Below the pieces are notes generated by a model. It saw only the letters and a list, made by a program, of their open reading frames with translations. It was not told the DNA's origin and did no database searches. From Alphaproteobacteria bacterium (lineage in GTDB: Bacteria > Planctomycetota > Phycisphaerae > UBA1845), in NCBI GenBank assembly GCA_028285105.1, contig JANQQE010000013.1, positions 62,001 through 126,000 of the forward strand: a DNA stretch of 64,000 nt, given 5' to 3'. Position 1 is the first letter of the stretch, and the number at the start of each line of letters is the position of its first letter. Shown here in pieces: positions 33,548-43,223 of this stretch. The translations under genes were made by a program, and so were the position numbers.

Positions 33548-34750
33548 TTAACCTGCCGATGCAAGTCGCGGTTCGACTTCGGAATCGCGCGGATCGAGCT
33601 GCGCCACCCACATCGCCATACGGGTATGGACTTCCTGCCACTCGCTCGACAGTCTCAAACGCATGAAAGACTGGAACAATTGATCGAGCGTGCTGCTCAG
33701 GTCGGCCACTGATTCGCAGCGCGACTCCAAGATTTGCGTCTTATCGGCATCGGTATCGTCGCCGGCTGGGATCTGCAATCCGAACACGCCCAACATCGGG
33801 CCATCCAGCGTCAGCCCCCATTCACCTGCCCGACTGGCCAGCAACAATCCCAAGCGTGTCGGCTGCTTTCCGGTGGCCAGCGCCGACTTGCTTTCCCTCA
33901 TCCGAGCCGGCGCATCGCCTCGAACAGTCACTGCTCCCGTCAGATTGAAATCGCATTTCAAGTTGGCTTGGTTGACGACGGACATCATCGCATCCGAACC
34001 ATCCGGCAGGGAGATCACGCCCTCATTCGATTCGACAGTGAACCAGATCCAGCTTAGAAACTCCCGCCCAAGATAGCCGCAATCGGATGGATCGCCGTGG
34101 TAGTCGGAGTCGGCCCCTTCTGGAACGGAAACCCAGTGCGCCGGTTTGGCGTCTTCGAGCGAACGCATATTGCCGAATTCTTCTGCAATTGAAATCGCGA
34201 GCGTGTGCGTGTTGAGTGGTGCGAGTTGCACATCGAACGTATCGACGAACAACCGCTGCATGTGTTCGTTGACGCCGTTCGATGCGTTCCCGAAGTAGAG
34301 CATCGCCTTCTCCAAATCGACGACAATCGGATACGCATTGATGCGACGAAACGCGCCGGAGCGGGCTTCCTTTTCAGCGCGACGGTTGGCCGATTCTCTG
34401 GCTTCCTTAAGCTCACGCTTGTTCAGAAAATCTCGACCGCTGACTTCGAGGGCGGCGATGCGTTCGATCTCGAAGTAACTTCTCTTGATGGTCGCCGGTA
34501 CGCTGTTGCGATCGAGGCGCATCGTGAAGTGCGCGAAGCGGCCGGCTGCAATCTTCTCACCGGCGAACTCGGCATCGAGTACGTGCTGCGGCGTCACCCA
34601 ACCGATCTGCGTGCTTTCGTCGTGGACCAGTTGATAGCGTCCAAACGCGCAATTCGTCAGCGCTTCGACGAATGAATCGTCGATGTTCGCGTGCTTCCAA
34701 TGCTCGATTCTGTACCGACGAAACGTGACCGATCCGGACGCAAAGCCCAT
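33548..34750 (-). CDS. RdgC-like recombination-associated protein (tentative)
   Basis: A 400-residue soluble protein. The N-terminal half resembles RdgC, a ring-shaped DNA-binding protein that limits RecA action: a start GSVTFRRYRIE, the FVEALTNCAFGRYQ strand-helix, IGWVTPQHVLD, the charged helix LNKRELKEARESANRRAEKEA and the VDLEKAMLYFGNAS strand. The C-terminal part is less similar. E. coli RdgC has about 300 residues, so this is longer. The ATG follows GGGGAG. If the assignment is right it would act on the nucleoid; I am not certain. Confidence 0.55.
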   Translation of the reverse strand: MGFASGSVTFRRYRIEHWKHANIDDSFVEALTNCAFGRYQLVHDESTQIGWVTPQHVLDAEFAGEKIAAGRFAHFTMRLDRNSVPATIKRSYFEIERIAALEVSGRDFLNKRELKEARESANRRAEKEARSGAFRRINAYPIVVDLEKAMLYFGNASNGVNEHMQRLFVDTFDVQLAPLNTHTLAISIAEEFGNMRSLEDAKPAHWVSVPEGADSDYHGDPSDCGYLGREFLSWIWFTVESNEGVISLPDGSDAMMSVVNQANLKCDFNLTGAVTVRGDAPARMRESKSALATGKQPTRLGLLLASRAGEWGLTLDGPMLGVFGLQIPAGDDTDADKTQILESRCESVADLSSTLDQLFQSFMRLRLSSEWQEVHTRMAMWVAQLDPRDSEVEPRLASAG

Positions 34751-35064
34751 CCTGTTCTCCCCTACTGATGCCTGCGAGTTCGTGCCATTGAGATGACGAA
34801 ACGGCGAAGATACGGGCTTGGATCAAAACCACAAGATCAGCGAATTCGTGGCAAGAGTGTCGACTGGCAAAGAGCGATCCCAACCATATGTTCCGATGGA
34901 TGTTGGAGCGATTAGCTACAGAAATTCACAGCATCGCAATCCCCGGTACAAGTCGCAACGACTTGATTACATCAATCGACGAATTTCGACAGACGATCCA
35001 CGTTGCACTCCGTTAACATGCACGGTCAATTGAAAACGAACGCCTGCATCACAGGAACTTAAAC
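34751..35064. other. Divergent intergenic region
   Basis: About 315 bases between the RdgC-like gene and the serine hydrolase gene, which point away from each other. It should hold both promoters. No gene or repeat was recognised. Confidence 0.35.
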
Positions 35065-36738
35065 ATGGTTCACTTTGTTCTCTCCATGACCGCGCTGCTT
35101 CTGACTTCGACGCCACCCGCCGGAAAAACGCCCGTGATACCGAAAGATGTCGAACAATCCATTCGCGCCCGCGTCGAGAACGGTTACGCGCCAAGCATCG
35201 TCATCGGTGTGATCGATGAGAGTGGTTCGACGGTGTTTGCCCACGGCTGGTCGAAACGCGAAGGCGGTCAACCTGTTGATGCCGACACCGTTTACGAAAT
35301 CGGTTCCATCACCAAAGCCTTCACCGGCATTCTGCTCGCCGACATGGCCAGCAAAGGCGAGGTCGGTCTCGACGATCCGATTTCAAAACACCTGCCCGAC
35401 GACATCGACACGCCAACCAAAGACGACAAGGAAATCACGTTAAAACATTTGTCGAACCACACGTCGGGTCTGCCGCGATTGCCCGACAACATGACACCGG
35501 ACGATTCGGACAATCCCTATGCCAGCTACAAGCCGGAAGACCTTTACGAGTTCCTCGACGGATACGCGATGCAAAACGCCATCGGCGTCAAGTACGATTA
35601 CTCGAATCTGGGTGCGGGTTTGTTGGGGCAGATTCTCTCGCGCGTTGCGGGCGAAACGTATGAGCAACTTGTCTGGAACCGCATCGCCAAACCGCTGGGT
35701 ATGACTTCGACGATGGGTTCAACCCGCGTCGATGCGAAACCGCGCGAAGCGCAGGGCTACACCGGAGCGGTCGAAGCCGGTCATTGGGATATCCCCACGC
35801 TGGCGGGTGCGGGCGATCTGGTCTCCAGCGCCAGCGACATGCTCAAATTCGTCGCCGCGAATCTCTGCATGGACAACTGCGTTCTAAAGGAGGCGATGAC
35901 CAAGTCGCACGAACCGACGGTACACACCAGCATTCCAAACACACAGGTCGGACTTGGCTGGCACATCCGCGACCACGAAGGCCGCAAGCTGATCTGGCAC
36001 AACGGGGGTACGGGCGGGTTTCGCAGTTTTGTCGGGTTCAACCCGGATAAGAAGTTTGGAGTGGTGGTGCTGACCAACACCGGCAGCCTGGGCGTCGATG
36101 ACATCGGCTTTCATACGCTGGAACCGGAGATCGCACTGGAATCGCGCTGGGATGAGCCGCTTCCCAAAGTGGACCAGAAAACGCTCGATTCGTACGTCGG
36201 GTACTACGAACTTCAACCCGGGCTCGTCATGAACGTGCAGACGGTCAATGGGATGCTCACCGTCGAACCGACCGGCCAACAGGTGTTCACGCTTTATCCC
36301 AAGAGCAAGACCGAGTTCTTCCTCACCGAAGTGGAAGCAGCCGGCGGATTCGTCGTCGATGACAACGGCAAGGTCACCCACCTGATCTGGAAACAGGGTG
36401 GCGCGGAACAGAAAGGCGCCCGCAAAGACAACTACACCCCACCGCCACCCAAGAAAGAAATCGAAGTCAAACCCGAGGTACTCAAGCAATACGTCGGCAA
36501 GTACGAACTCGTCCCGTCAGTCATCTTCGACGTCACCGTTAAAGATGATCAGCTATTCGTGCAACTAACCGGCCAACCCTCGTTCCCGGTCTTCGCCGAA
36601 TCGCAGGACAAATTCTTCTACAAGGTCGTGCAAGCCGCCATCACGTTTCACATCGAAGACGGCAAGACCACAGCGTTAACGCTGCACCAAGGCGGGATGG
36701 ATCAACGGGCGAAACGGATGACGGAAACGGGTTCGTAA
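35065..36738 (+). CDS. Class C beta-lactamase-type serine hydrolase with two C-terminal DUF3471-like repeats
   Basis: A 557-residue probably exported serine hydrolase of the beta-lactamase/D-Ala-D-Ala peptidase fold; the N-terminus is a short weak signal peptide. Catalytic motifs are SITK (S81, K84), YSN (Y179, N181) and HNGG (H312-G314, replacing KTG). The last ~200 residues contain two similar beta-domains, starting LDSYVGYYELQPG and LKQYVGKYELVPS, of the DUF3471 type. Substrates of such enzymes include peptides and esters; true beta-lactam hydrolysis is not implied. Confidence 0.9.
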   Translation: MVHFVLSMTALLLTSTPPAGKTPVIPKDVEQSIRARVENGYAPSIVIGVIDESGSTVFAHGWSKREGGQPVDADTVYEIGSITKAFTGILLADMASKGEVGLDDPISKHLPDDIDTPTKDDKEITLKHLSNHTSGLPRLPDNMTPDDSDNPYASYKPEDLYEFLDGYAMQNAIGVKYDYSNLGAGLLGQILSRVAGETYEQLVWNRIAKPLGMTSTMGSTRVDAKPREAQGYTGAVEAGHWDIPTLAGAGDLVSSASDMLKFVAANLCMDNCVLKEAMTKSHEPTVHTSIPNTQVGLGWHIRDHEGRKLIWHNGGTGGFRSFVGFNPDKKFGVVVLTNTGSLGVDDIGFHTLEPEIALESRWDEPLPKVDQKTLDSYVGYYELQPGLVMNVQTVNGMLTVEPTGQQVFTLYPKSKTEFFLTEVEAAGGFVVDDNGKVTHLIWKQGGAEQKGARKDNYTPPPPKKEIEVKPEVLKQYVGKYELVPSVIFDVTVKDDQLFVQLTGQPSFPVFAESQDKFFYKVVQAAITFHIEDGKTTALTLHQGGMDQRAKRMTETGS

Positions 36739-36836
36739 TCGCGGCGTGAAATCAAGAACGGTGGCCCAAGTTTTCAAACTTAGGGTTGCGATTTCAGTGC
36801 TTCGTTAATCCCGAACTTGTGAATGTATTGCCAAGA

Positions 36837-37109
36837 CTAGCATGCATAGCCCCGCGGAAACCAGATTCCTCGAATCGTAGCAACTTCCATGTTCGGCAAT
36901 ACGTGCCCTGCATCCAACGTCGAGATATCGACGTTTTCTATGGCTCGATTTATCTTGGGCACGGGCATTTCTTTGAATAACGTTTCTTGCAACAGGCGTA
37001 GTGCGTCGTCATAACCAAGTGCTGTAACCCCGCATCCTCGACCAATTCCGTGCGGAATATCATCGTAAGATTGAAAATCAAACTCGAACCAATATCGAAC
37101 TAAGTCCAC
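36837..37109 (-). CDS. Small conserved-looking protein of unknown function
   Basis: A 90-residue protein with a coherent fold signature: a first strand LVRYWFEFDF, then GCGVTALGYDDALRLLQ, and a C-terminal block NVDISTLDAGHVLPNM followed by RGIWFPRGYA. I recall similar stand-alone small proteins in diverse bacteria but no function. The start appears to be GTG; an in-frame stop lies a few codons upstream, so there is no room for a much longer protein. It ends just before a convergent gap to the serine hydrolase. Confidence 0.72.
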   Translation of the reverse strand: MDLVRYWFEFDFQSYDDIPHGIGRGCGVTALGYDDALRLLQETLFKEMPVPKINRAIENVDISTLDAGHVLPNMEVATIRGIWFPRGYAC

Positions 37110-37142
37110 TCTTTCAATCCCATCGACGGTAAGAACCTAACA

Positions 37143-37164
37143 GGTGCGGTAAACCGCACCCTAC
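37143..37164. repeat. Dispersed palindrome, GTAGGGT family (copy 1)
   Basis: GGTGCGGT-AA-ACCGCACC followed by CTAC forms a perfect short hairpin. The same CACCCTAC / GTAGGGT boundary recurs at 40046, 43164 and 61160. Confidence 0.6.
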
Positions 37165-37222
37165 ACGGACCCAATCGACTCCCCCAGGATTGAAATCCTG
37201 GGCCACCCATCAGCAGCGCTTA

Positions 37223-38752
37223 CTACTTCCCGCCGGTCATTGTTTTCCACACCGGGTCGTGGTGCGAATCCTGGCCGGACTCGAACCATCTTGTCATCGT
37301 CATCTTTTGCTTGGTGTAGAACTGGATGCTTTCGGTGCCCTGGATGTGCAGATCGCCGAAGAACGAATTGTTCCAGCCGGTGAACGGGAACCAGGCCATC
37401 GGGGCTGGCACGCCTACGTTGATGCCGATCATGCCTGCATTGAAATGGCGTTTGAATTCGCGGGCGGCCCAGCCGCTTCTTGTGAAGATCGATGCGCCGT
37501 TGCCGTACTCGCAGTCCTTGCCGATGTTCAGCGCTTCGTCGATATCCTTCGCCCGCACGACCGACAGCACCGGCCCGAAGATCTCTTCCTTGTGGACGCG
37601 CATGCCCGGTTTGACTTGATCGATCACGCTGGGGCCAACGAGAAATCCGTCGCCGCTCATTTTGGCTTCGCGGCCATCAAGGGGAACGGTGGCCCCTTCC
37701 TGCTTGGCGATATCGAGGTAACCGACGACGCGTTCTAGATGTTCGCGGGTGACGAGCGGACCCATGTCAACGTCGCTGTTGCCTTCGGTTGCACCGACGC
37801 GCATCTTGCCCGCACGGTCGCACAGTCGATCGACAAGTTGGTCGCCCACGTCACCGACTGCCAGCGCGACGCTCCCGGCCATGCAGCGTTCACCCGCGCA
37901 TCCGTACGCCGAAGCAGCCAGCGCCGCGACGGATTGATCGAGGTCGGCATCGGGCATGATGATGAGGTGGTTCTTCGCACCACCGGCAGATTGCACGCGC
38001 TTGCCGTTCCTCGTGCCTTCCTGATAAATGTATCGCGCGATGTTGGTTGAACCGACAAACGAAACGGCTTTCACCAGTTCGTGTTGAAGCAGCGCATCGA
38101 CCGCTTCCTTATCGCCATGCACCACGTTAAACACGCCTTCGGGCAAACCGGCTTCGGTTAACAGCTCGGCCAATCGGGTGGCAGCGAGCGGAACTTTCTC
38201 CGAAGGTTTAAGCACAAACGTATTGCCACAGGTGATTGCCACCGGATACATCCAAAGCGGCACCATCGCCGGGAAGTTGAACGGTGTGATGCCTGCGCAA
38301 ACACCGACCGGATGGCGAATGGTCTCGCAATCGACACGGCGGGCGATGTTGTCGATGCACTGGCCCATGATGAGGCTGGGGATGCCGCAGGCGAACTCGA
38401 TCATCTCGACACCGCGCTGCACCGAAGCGCGGGCTTCGCCGATGGTCTTGCCATGTTCGCGGGTGACGATTTGAGCGATGTCTTCAAAATTCGATTGCAC
38501 CAGTTCGCGGTAACGAAACATGATCTGGGCGCGTTCGACGACGGGCGTTTCCGACCACGCGGGCAGCGCGGCTGCGGCTGACTTGACGACGCGGTCCACT
38601 TCAGAAACGCTGCACAACGGAACCTTTGCGATCACTTTTCCGGTGGACGGATTGAAAACTTCGCTCCATCGCTGGGTGGGGCTGTCTTCCCACTTGCCGC
38701 CACAAAGAATCTTGACCGTCTCCACCGATTGCCCCGTCGTTTGCGATACCAT
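37223..38752 (-). CDS. mmsA: CoA-acylating (methyl)malonate-semialdehyde dehydrogenase
   Basis: The enzyme oxidises malonate semialdehyde to acetyl-CoA (and methylmalonate semialdehyde to propionyl-CoA) with loss of CO2, using NAD+ and CoA. It is the last step of uracil/thymine and of valine breakdown. The 509-residue protein has GITPFNFPAMVPLWM, the Rossmann loop FVGSTNIARYIY, the nucleophile motif GCAGERCMA and the C-terminal PAPMAWFPFTGWNNSFFGD, typical of MmsA/IolA. The ATG at 38752 follows AAAGGTGA and is preferred over a frame that runs back through a repeat. It is divergent from the ureidopropionase gene, in line with the pyrimidine-degradation cluster. Confidence 0.93.
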   Translation of the reverse strand: MVSQTTGQSVETVKILCGGKWEDSPTQRWSEVFNPSTGKVIAKVPLCSVSEVDRVVKSAAAALPAWSETPVVERAQIMFRYRELVQSNFEDIAQIVTREHGKTIGEARASVQRGVEMIEFACGIPSLIMGQCIDNIARRVDCETIRHPVGVCAGITPFNFPAMVPLWMYPVAITCGNTFVLKPSEKVPLAATRLAELLTEAGLPEGVFNVVHGDKEAVDALLQHELVKAVSFVGSTNIARYIYQEGTRNGKRVQSAGGAKNHLIIMPDADLDQSVAALAASAYGCAGERCMAGSVALAVGDVGDQLVDRLCDRAGKMRVGATEGNSDVDMGPLVTREHLERVVGYLDIAKQEGATVPLDGREAKMSGDGFLVGPSVIDQVKPGMRVHKEEIFGPVLSVVRAKDIDEALNIGKDCEYGNGASIFTRSGWAAREFKRHFNAGMIGINVGVPAPMAWFPFTGWNNSFFGDLHIQGTESIQFYTKQKMTMTRWFESGQDSHHDPVWKTMTGGK

Positions 38753-38895
38753 CGTGTCACCTTTGCTTTGATTGTTGCCTGATTGTTCGTTCTGTTTTGG
38801 ACCGACCATTGTACGTTCGATCAACCCGTGAAGCCATACCGACACCATTGGCGACGGGCATTTGATGACTGAGGGCCTGCCACGCCGCCGTTGGC

Positions 38896-38964
38896 CGTCA
38901 TTCCCACGAAAGTGGGAATCCAGACGCTGTAAGACGCTGGACTCCCGCGTGCGCGGGAGTGACG
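38896..38964. repeat. Intergenic inverted-repeat element, CGTCATTCCC type (copy 1)
   Basis: Outer arms CGTCATTCCCACG... and ...CGCGGGAGTGACG enclose two hairpins (CCCACGAAAGTGGG and CTCCCGCGTGCGCGGGAG). A second copy lies at 52808-52955. This kind of REP-like element often generates false frames reading PRKRESR. Confidence 0.75.
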
Positions 38965-39146
38965 AAAGACTCAACGAAACCGGTTCCCGCGCGGACGCAA
39001 GGTTTGCAACGCCCGTGCGTTGGATTTACACTGATCCGCGAAGTTGTCGCCATCGGTGCCGCGATTTCCCATGCTTGGGCGATCAGTGCAACAGCGTGGC
39101 ACTTCCCTTTCCAATGCCGCACCGCTTTTGAGCAAGGAGCATTCAT

Positions 39147-40016
39147 ATGCCACGAATCGTCCGAAGTGGACTCATCCAAGCCGCCCTATCCGAACCCGTG
39201 ACAGCCGGCGTCGATAAAATCAAAAAGTCGATGATCGACAAGCACGTCGACATGATCGCGAAGGCGGCTGACCAGGGCGCCCAGGTCATCTGCCTGCAAG
39301 AATTATTCTATGGCCCATACTTTTGTGCCGAGCAGGACGCCAAGTGGTATGAACTGACCGAACCGGTTCCCGACGGACCGACAGTGAAGCTTATGTGCGA
39401 GCTTTCCAAGAAGCACGGTATCGTTCTCGTTGTACCGATGTACGAAGAAGATTTACCGGGCATCTATTACAACACTGCGGCTGTCATCGATGCGGACGGG
39501 ACGTACCTCGGCAAATTTCGCAAGATACATATTCCGCACTGCGCGCCGGGCTTTTGGGAAAAATTCTACTTCCGCCCGGGCAACCTGGGGTACCCCGTAT
39601 TCAACACGAAGTTCGGACGCGTCGCCGTTTATATTTGTTATGACCGCCACTTCCCGGACGGCGCACGTTGCCTCGGACTTGCCGGGGCAGAAATTGTTTT
39701 CAATCCGTCGGCAACGGTGGCGGGCCTATCGGAGTATTTGTGGAAATTGGAACAACCAGCTCACGCGGTGGCCAACCAGTACTTTGTCGGCGCGATCAAC
39801 CGACCCGGTTTTGAAGAACCCTGGCGCATTGGCGAGTTTTATGGCCAGAGTTACTTCTGCGACCCGCGCGGGCAACTCATCGCCGAAGGTTCGCGCGACG
39901 GCGACGACATCGTCATCGCCGACATCGACCTCGACCTGATCCGCGAAGTGCGCAATACGTGGCAATTCTTCCGCGATCGTAGACCCGAAACGTATCAATC
40001 CATCGTGCAGTTGTAA
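39147..40016 (+). CDS. Beta-ureidopropionase (nitrilase superfamily)
   Basis: The enzyme hydrolyses N-carbamoyl-beta-alanine to beta-alanine, CO2 and NH3, the third step of reductive pyrimidine degradation. The 289-residue protein carries the nitrilase triad E52 (CLQELFYGPYFC), K126 (GKFRKIHIPH) and C164 (VYICYDRHFPDGAR). Residues FWEKFYFRPGNLGYPVF and NRPGFEEPW are typical of the beta-ureidopropionase branch; N-carbamoylputrescine amidase is the alternative. A good AAGGAG site precedes the ATG. The genes around it (mmsA, uracil permease, aminotransferase) support the pyrimidine role. Confidence 0.87.
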   Translation: MPRIVRSGLIQAALSEPVTAGVDKIKKSMIDKHVDMIAKAADQGAQVICLQELFYGPYFCAEQDAKWYELTEPVPDGPTVKLMCELSKKHGIVLVVPMYEEDLPGIYYNTAAVIDADGTYLGKFRKIHIPHCAPGFWEKFYFRPGNLGYPVFNTKFGRVAVYICYDRHFPDGARCLGLAGAEIVFNPSATVAGLSEYLWKLEQPAHAVANQYFVGAINRPGFEEPWRIGEFYGQSYFCDPRGQLIAEGSRDGDDIVIADIDLDLIREVRNTWQFFRDRRPETYQSIVQL

Positions 40017-40045
40017 TGATTCGGTGTAACGCAACCGACGTCGTT

Positions 40046-40103
40046 GTAGGGTCCGCTGTGCGGACCGATTGAACGCGATAATGGTCCGCACAGCGGACCC
40101 TAC
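40046..40103. repeat. Perfect 21-base inverted repeat, GTAGGGT family (copy 2)
   Basis: GTAGGGTCCGCTGTGCGGAC plus C (40046-40066) is repeated exactly in inverse orientation at 40083-40103, with a 16-base loop. Each arm is itself nearly palindromic. It lies between the ureidopropionase gene and the permease gene and could act as a terminator-like or REP structure. Confidence 0.8.
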
Positions 40104-40122
40104 GTGGAGATATTCTAAGCGC

Positions 40123-41658
40123 GTGCAACCCATCGGCGTAACATACGGTCTGGATGACAAGCCCCCCACCGGTCGAGCAATCGTTCTCGCGGCGCAGCAT
40201 GTGCTGACGATGTTTGGTTCGACCGTCGCGATCCCTCTTCTGTTTGGTCCGGCGCTTTGGCCGATCGACACCGCTGCCGATGCGGCAACTCAGGCGCAGC
40301 AGGCACTGGTTCAATCCACGAACATCGCCGTCTTGATTTCATCCGTAATGCTATGCAGCGGGCTGGCGACGCTTGTGCAGGCGACGTTCGGTTCGCGGCT
40401 GCCGATCATTCAAGGCGTTTCGTTTTCGTTCATCACCGCGTTCTTCGGCATCATCTTTGCGTGTCAGGGCAAGGGACTCGATGGCGCAATGGCCATGCGT
40501 TATATCGCAGGTGCGGTCATTACCGGTGCGGTCATTGAAATGTTCATTGGATTCTCCGGCTTGATGGGCTGGGTTCGTCGATTGCTTTCGCCCGTCGTCG
40601 TCGGGCCGGTCATCATGCTGATCGGTCTCGCTCTCTATCAGCACGGCGCACCCAAAGCCGGCACGCATTGGGGCGTGTCCGGTTTGACAATTTTCCTGGT
40701 GATTCTGTTCTCACTCGTGCTTTCGCGACTTCACCAGATTTTTCAAATGTTTCCGATGTTACTCGCCGTCGGGATCGCTTGCGCTACTTGCTGGCTCCTA
40801 ACTGCTACGGGTACGTTTTCAAAAGGACATCCGGGCTTCGTTAGTTTTGACGCCGTCGAACATGCTCAATGGGTGCGACTTGACCCGCGGAATGTTGTGT
40901 TCCCCTGGGGAACGCCCAAGTTCGACATCGCGTTTTTCGTCGCGGTGCTTGCCGGATACCTGGCTTCGATGGTCGAATCGTTCGGCGATTACCACGCCTG
41001 TTCGCAGATGGCCGGGGCGGGCGACCCGACGCCCAAGCAAATATCACGCGGGATTGGCTGCGAAGGCATCGGTTGCGCAATCACCGGTGTGTTCGGCGGG
41101 TTTGCTTCGACATCGTATTCCGAAAACATCGGGCTCGTCGGACTGACAAAAGTTGCGAGTCGCTACGTCGTACAGATCGGTGCAGTGATTTTGATTCTGC
41201 TCGGTTTGTTTGGAAAGTTCGGCGCGTTTGCGGCCACCATTCCCGGGCCGGTAGTCGGCGGGTTGTATTGTGCACTGTTCGGACTCATCAGTGCCGTAGG
41301 TATTCAGCAACTTGCCAAGTGCGATTTGAAAGCCGACCGAAATCTGTTCATCGCCGGATTCAGTTTGTTCATGGGCCTGAGCGTGCCGGCATACTTCACA
41401 TCCATCGCCGACCAATCGAAACTCGTCGCAGGTCAAACGCTGGCCATGTACACACCAACGGCTGAGGGGTGGCTCGCAGTTTTGAGCGATGGCGTTCGCG
41501 GCGTGGTGACAGCCATTGGCACAACCGGGATGGCCGTCGCCGCCATCATCGGCTTGCTGCTCGACAACATCATCCCCGGCACCGACCAAGAGCGCGGTCT
41601 CGACATCCCCAGCCTGCTCGTTCCCGAGGGCGGCGACATTGGCGAAGGCAGCGACTAG
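40123..41658 (+). CDS. NCS2-family uracil/xanthine permease
   Basis: An inner-membrane nucleobase:cation symporter of about 511 residues with 12-14 TM segments. Family signs are the start YGLDDKPPTGRAIVLAAQHV, MFGSTVAIPLL, SRLPIIQGVSFSFI and the substrate-site stretch ESFGDYHACSQMAG with the catalytic-site-like Glu. The later NIGLVGLTKVASRYV is the NCS2 signature. The frame is open upstream to 40069, but that stretch is the inverted repeat, so GTG at 40123, where family similarity begins, is the likelier start. In this cluster uracil is the probable substrate. Confidence 0.88.
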   Translation: MQPIGVTYGLDDKPPTGRAIVLAAQHVLTMFGSTVAIPLLFGPALWPIDTAADAATQAQQALVQSTNIAVLISSVMLCSGLATLVQATFGSRLPIIQGVSFSFITAFFGIIFACQGKGLDGAMAMRYIAGAVITGAVIEMFIGFSGLMGWVRRLLSPVVVGPVIMLIGLALYQHGAPKAGTHWGVSGLTIFLVILFSLVLSRLHQIFQMFPMLLAVGIACATCWLLTATGTFSKGHPGFVSFDAVEHAQWVRLDPRNVVFPWGTPKFDIAFFVAVLAGYLASMVESFGDYHACSQMAGAGDPTPKQISRGIGCEGIGCAITGVFGGFASTSYSENIGLVGLTKVASRYVVQIGAVILILLGLFGKFGAFAATIPGPVVGGLYCALFGLISAVGIQQLAKCDLKADRNLFIAGFSLFMGLSVPAYFTSIADQSKLVAGQTLAMYTPTAEGWLAVLSDGVRGVVTAIGTTGMAVAAIIGLLLDNIIPGTDQERGLDIPSLLVPEGGDIGEGSD

Positions 41659-41779
41659 GCAATCGACGCTGCGATCGTGCGGTACACATCACCCCGTCAA
41701 TTGCTTCGACTTGACGTGCGTCGGACGTTATACTCGTTAATTGCAAATTCGGTGGGGCCCAACTTGAAAGGAACGCACG

Positions 41780-43153
41780 ATGTCGGCTGACGGAACCTGC
41801 TCGGAAACGAAAATCTCGCTGCCTGTCTGCAACCATAAGCCGGCTGTCTACGACGGTCCTTCGCGTGACGAAGTCTTGGCACTTCGCAAAGAGTACCTCA
41901 CGCCCGGATTGCTGACGTTCTACAAAGAACCGCTTCTCGTCGTCGAAGGCAACATGCAGTACCTCTGGGACGAAACCGGCAAGCGGTATCTCGATGCGTT
42001 CGCGGGTATCGTGACCGTTTCGGTCGGTCACTGCCATCCGAAAGTGGCGGAAAAAGTCACCGCGCAGCTCAACAAATTGCAGCATACGACCACGATCTAT
42101 CTGCATCCAACCATTGCAGAATACGGTAAAAAGATGGCCGAACACATGCCTTCAGATTCGGGCCTATCGTCGAACTACTTCACGAACTCCGGCAGCGAAG
42201 CCAACGAAATCGCGATCCTCATGTCTCGCGAGCATACCGGTAATACCGACGTCATCAGCCTGAGGAACGGCTACCACGGCGGAACCCAAGCCGCGATGGC
42301 GCTGACCGCACATGGCACCTGGAAGTTCAAAACGTCACCATCGATCGGCGTCAAGAACGCCACGCCCGCATACTGCTATCGCTGCCCGTATGGCCTTGAA
42401 TACCCGAGTTGCGACGTGAAGTGCGCCACCGATGTCGAAGAACTCATCCGACACGAAACATCTGGCGAAGTGGCGTGCTTTATTGGCGAACCGATTCAGG
42501 GCGTGGGCGGCGCTGTAACGCCTCCACCGGAATACTTCAAAATCGTTTATGACATCGTTCGCAAGTACGGCGGACTCTGTATCGCCGACGAAGTGCAGAC
42601 CGGATTCGGACGAACGGGCACGAAGTTCTGGGGTTTTGAAAACTACGGCGTGACACCCGACATCGTCACAATGGCCAAAGGCATTGGCAACGGTGTTCCT
42701 CTGGGCAACTGCATTACCCGCCCGGAAATCGCCAAGACGATGGCCAACCGCATTCACTTTAATACGTATGGTGGTAATCCCGTGTCGATGGCGCAGGGCC
42801 TTGCAACATTGGAAGTCATCGACGCCGATGGCATTCAACAAAACGCACTCGAAGTCGGCACGCATCTGAAGAATCGACTCGCTTCGATGCAAGATAAACA
42901 TGCGCTAATCGGCGATGTGCGCGGGATGGGATTGATGCTCGGTGTCGAGTTGGTGCGCGACAGGCAAACCAAAGAGCCCGCCAACACCGAAGCGGCAGAG
43001 ATCATGGAAGAATGCAAAAAGCGCGGACTGCTCATTGGCAAGGGTGGTTTGTACGGCAACACGCTACGCATCAAACCGCCAATGTGCATCACCAAAGACG
43101 ATGCCGATTTCCTAGCCGATTGCATCGATGGCGTAATGGCTGAGCTTAAATGA
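41780..43153 (+). CDS. Class III aminotransferase, AGXT2/beta-alanine type
   Basis: A PLP enzyme that would transfer the amino group of beta-alanine (or 3-aminoisobutyrate) to pyruvate or glyoxylate, making malonate semialdehyde for MmsA. The 457-residue protein has TNSGSEANE for phosphate binding, the PLP-ring Asp D270 in IADEVQTGFGRTG and the Schiff-base Lys K300 in TMAKGIGNGVPLG. The stretch with three Cys (AYCYRCPYGLEYPSCDVKC) is seen in AGXT2-like members. SD AAAGGA precedes the ATG. Substrate is inferred from the surrounding pathway genes. Confidence 0.9.
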   Translation: MSADGTCSETKISLPVCNHKPAVYDGPSRDEVLALRKEYLTPGLLTFYKEPLLVVEGNMQYLWDETGKRYLDAFAGIVTVSVGHCHPKVAEKVTAQLNKLQHTTTIYLHPTIAEYGKKMAEHMPSDSGLSSNYFTNSGSEANEIAILMSREHTGNTDVISLRNGYHGGTQAAMALTAHGTWKFKTSPSIGVKNATPAYCYRCPYGLEYPSCDVKCATDVEELIRHETSGEVACFIGEPIQGVGGAVTPPPEYFKIVYDIVRKYGGLCIADEVQTGFGRTGTKFWGFENYGVTPDIVTMAKGIGNGVPLGNCITRPEIAKTMANRIHFNTYGGNPVSMAQGLATLEVIDADGIQQNALEVGTHLKNRLASMQDKHALIGDVRGMGLMLGVELVRDRQTKEPANTEAAEIMEECKKRGLLIGKGGLYGNTLRIKPPMCITKDDADFLADCIDGVMAELK

Positions 43154-43163
43154 TAGATCGCGC

Positions 43164-43183
43164 GTAGGGTGGGTTGTGCCCAC
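43164..43183. repeat. Dispersed palindrome, GTAGGGT family (copy 3)
   Basis: GTAGGGTGGGTTGTGCCCAC, with GTGGG and CCCAC as arms, just after the aminotransferase stop. Shares its GTAGGGT boundary with the copies at 37143, 40046 and 61160. Confidence 0.5.
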
Positions 43184-43223
43184 AAACTTATGATTCGCGC
43201 GAACGGCCCACGTTACGCGATTG

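Noticed and set aside
36740..37222. Possible tRNA in the gap with short hairpins
   Set aside because: No T-arm GTTCRANNC with matching acceptor stem; the hairpins belong to the dispersed palindrome and the region mostly holds the 90-residue gene.
38840..39000. Apparent N-terminal extension of MmsA reading SHFRGNDG-like sequence
   Set aside because: This is translation through the REP-like inverted repeat; the real start at 38752 has a ribosome binding site.
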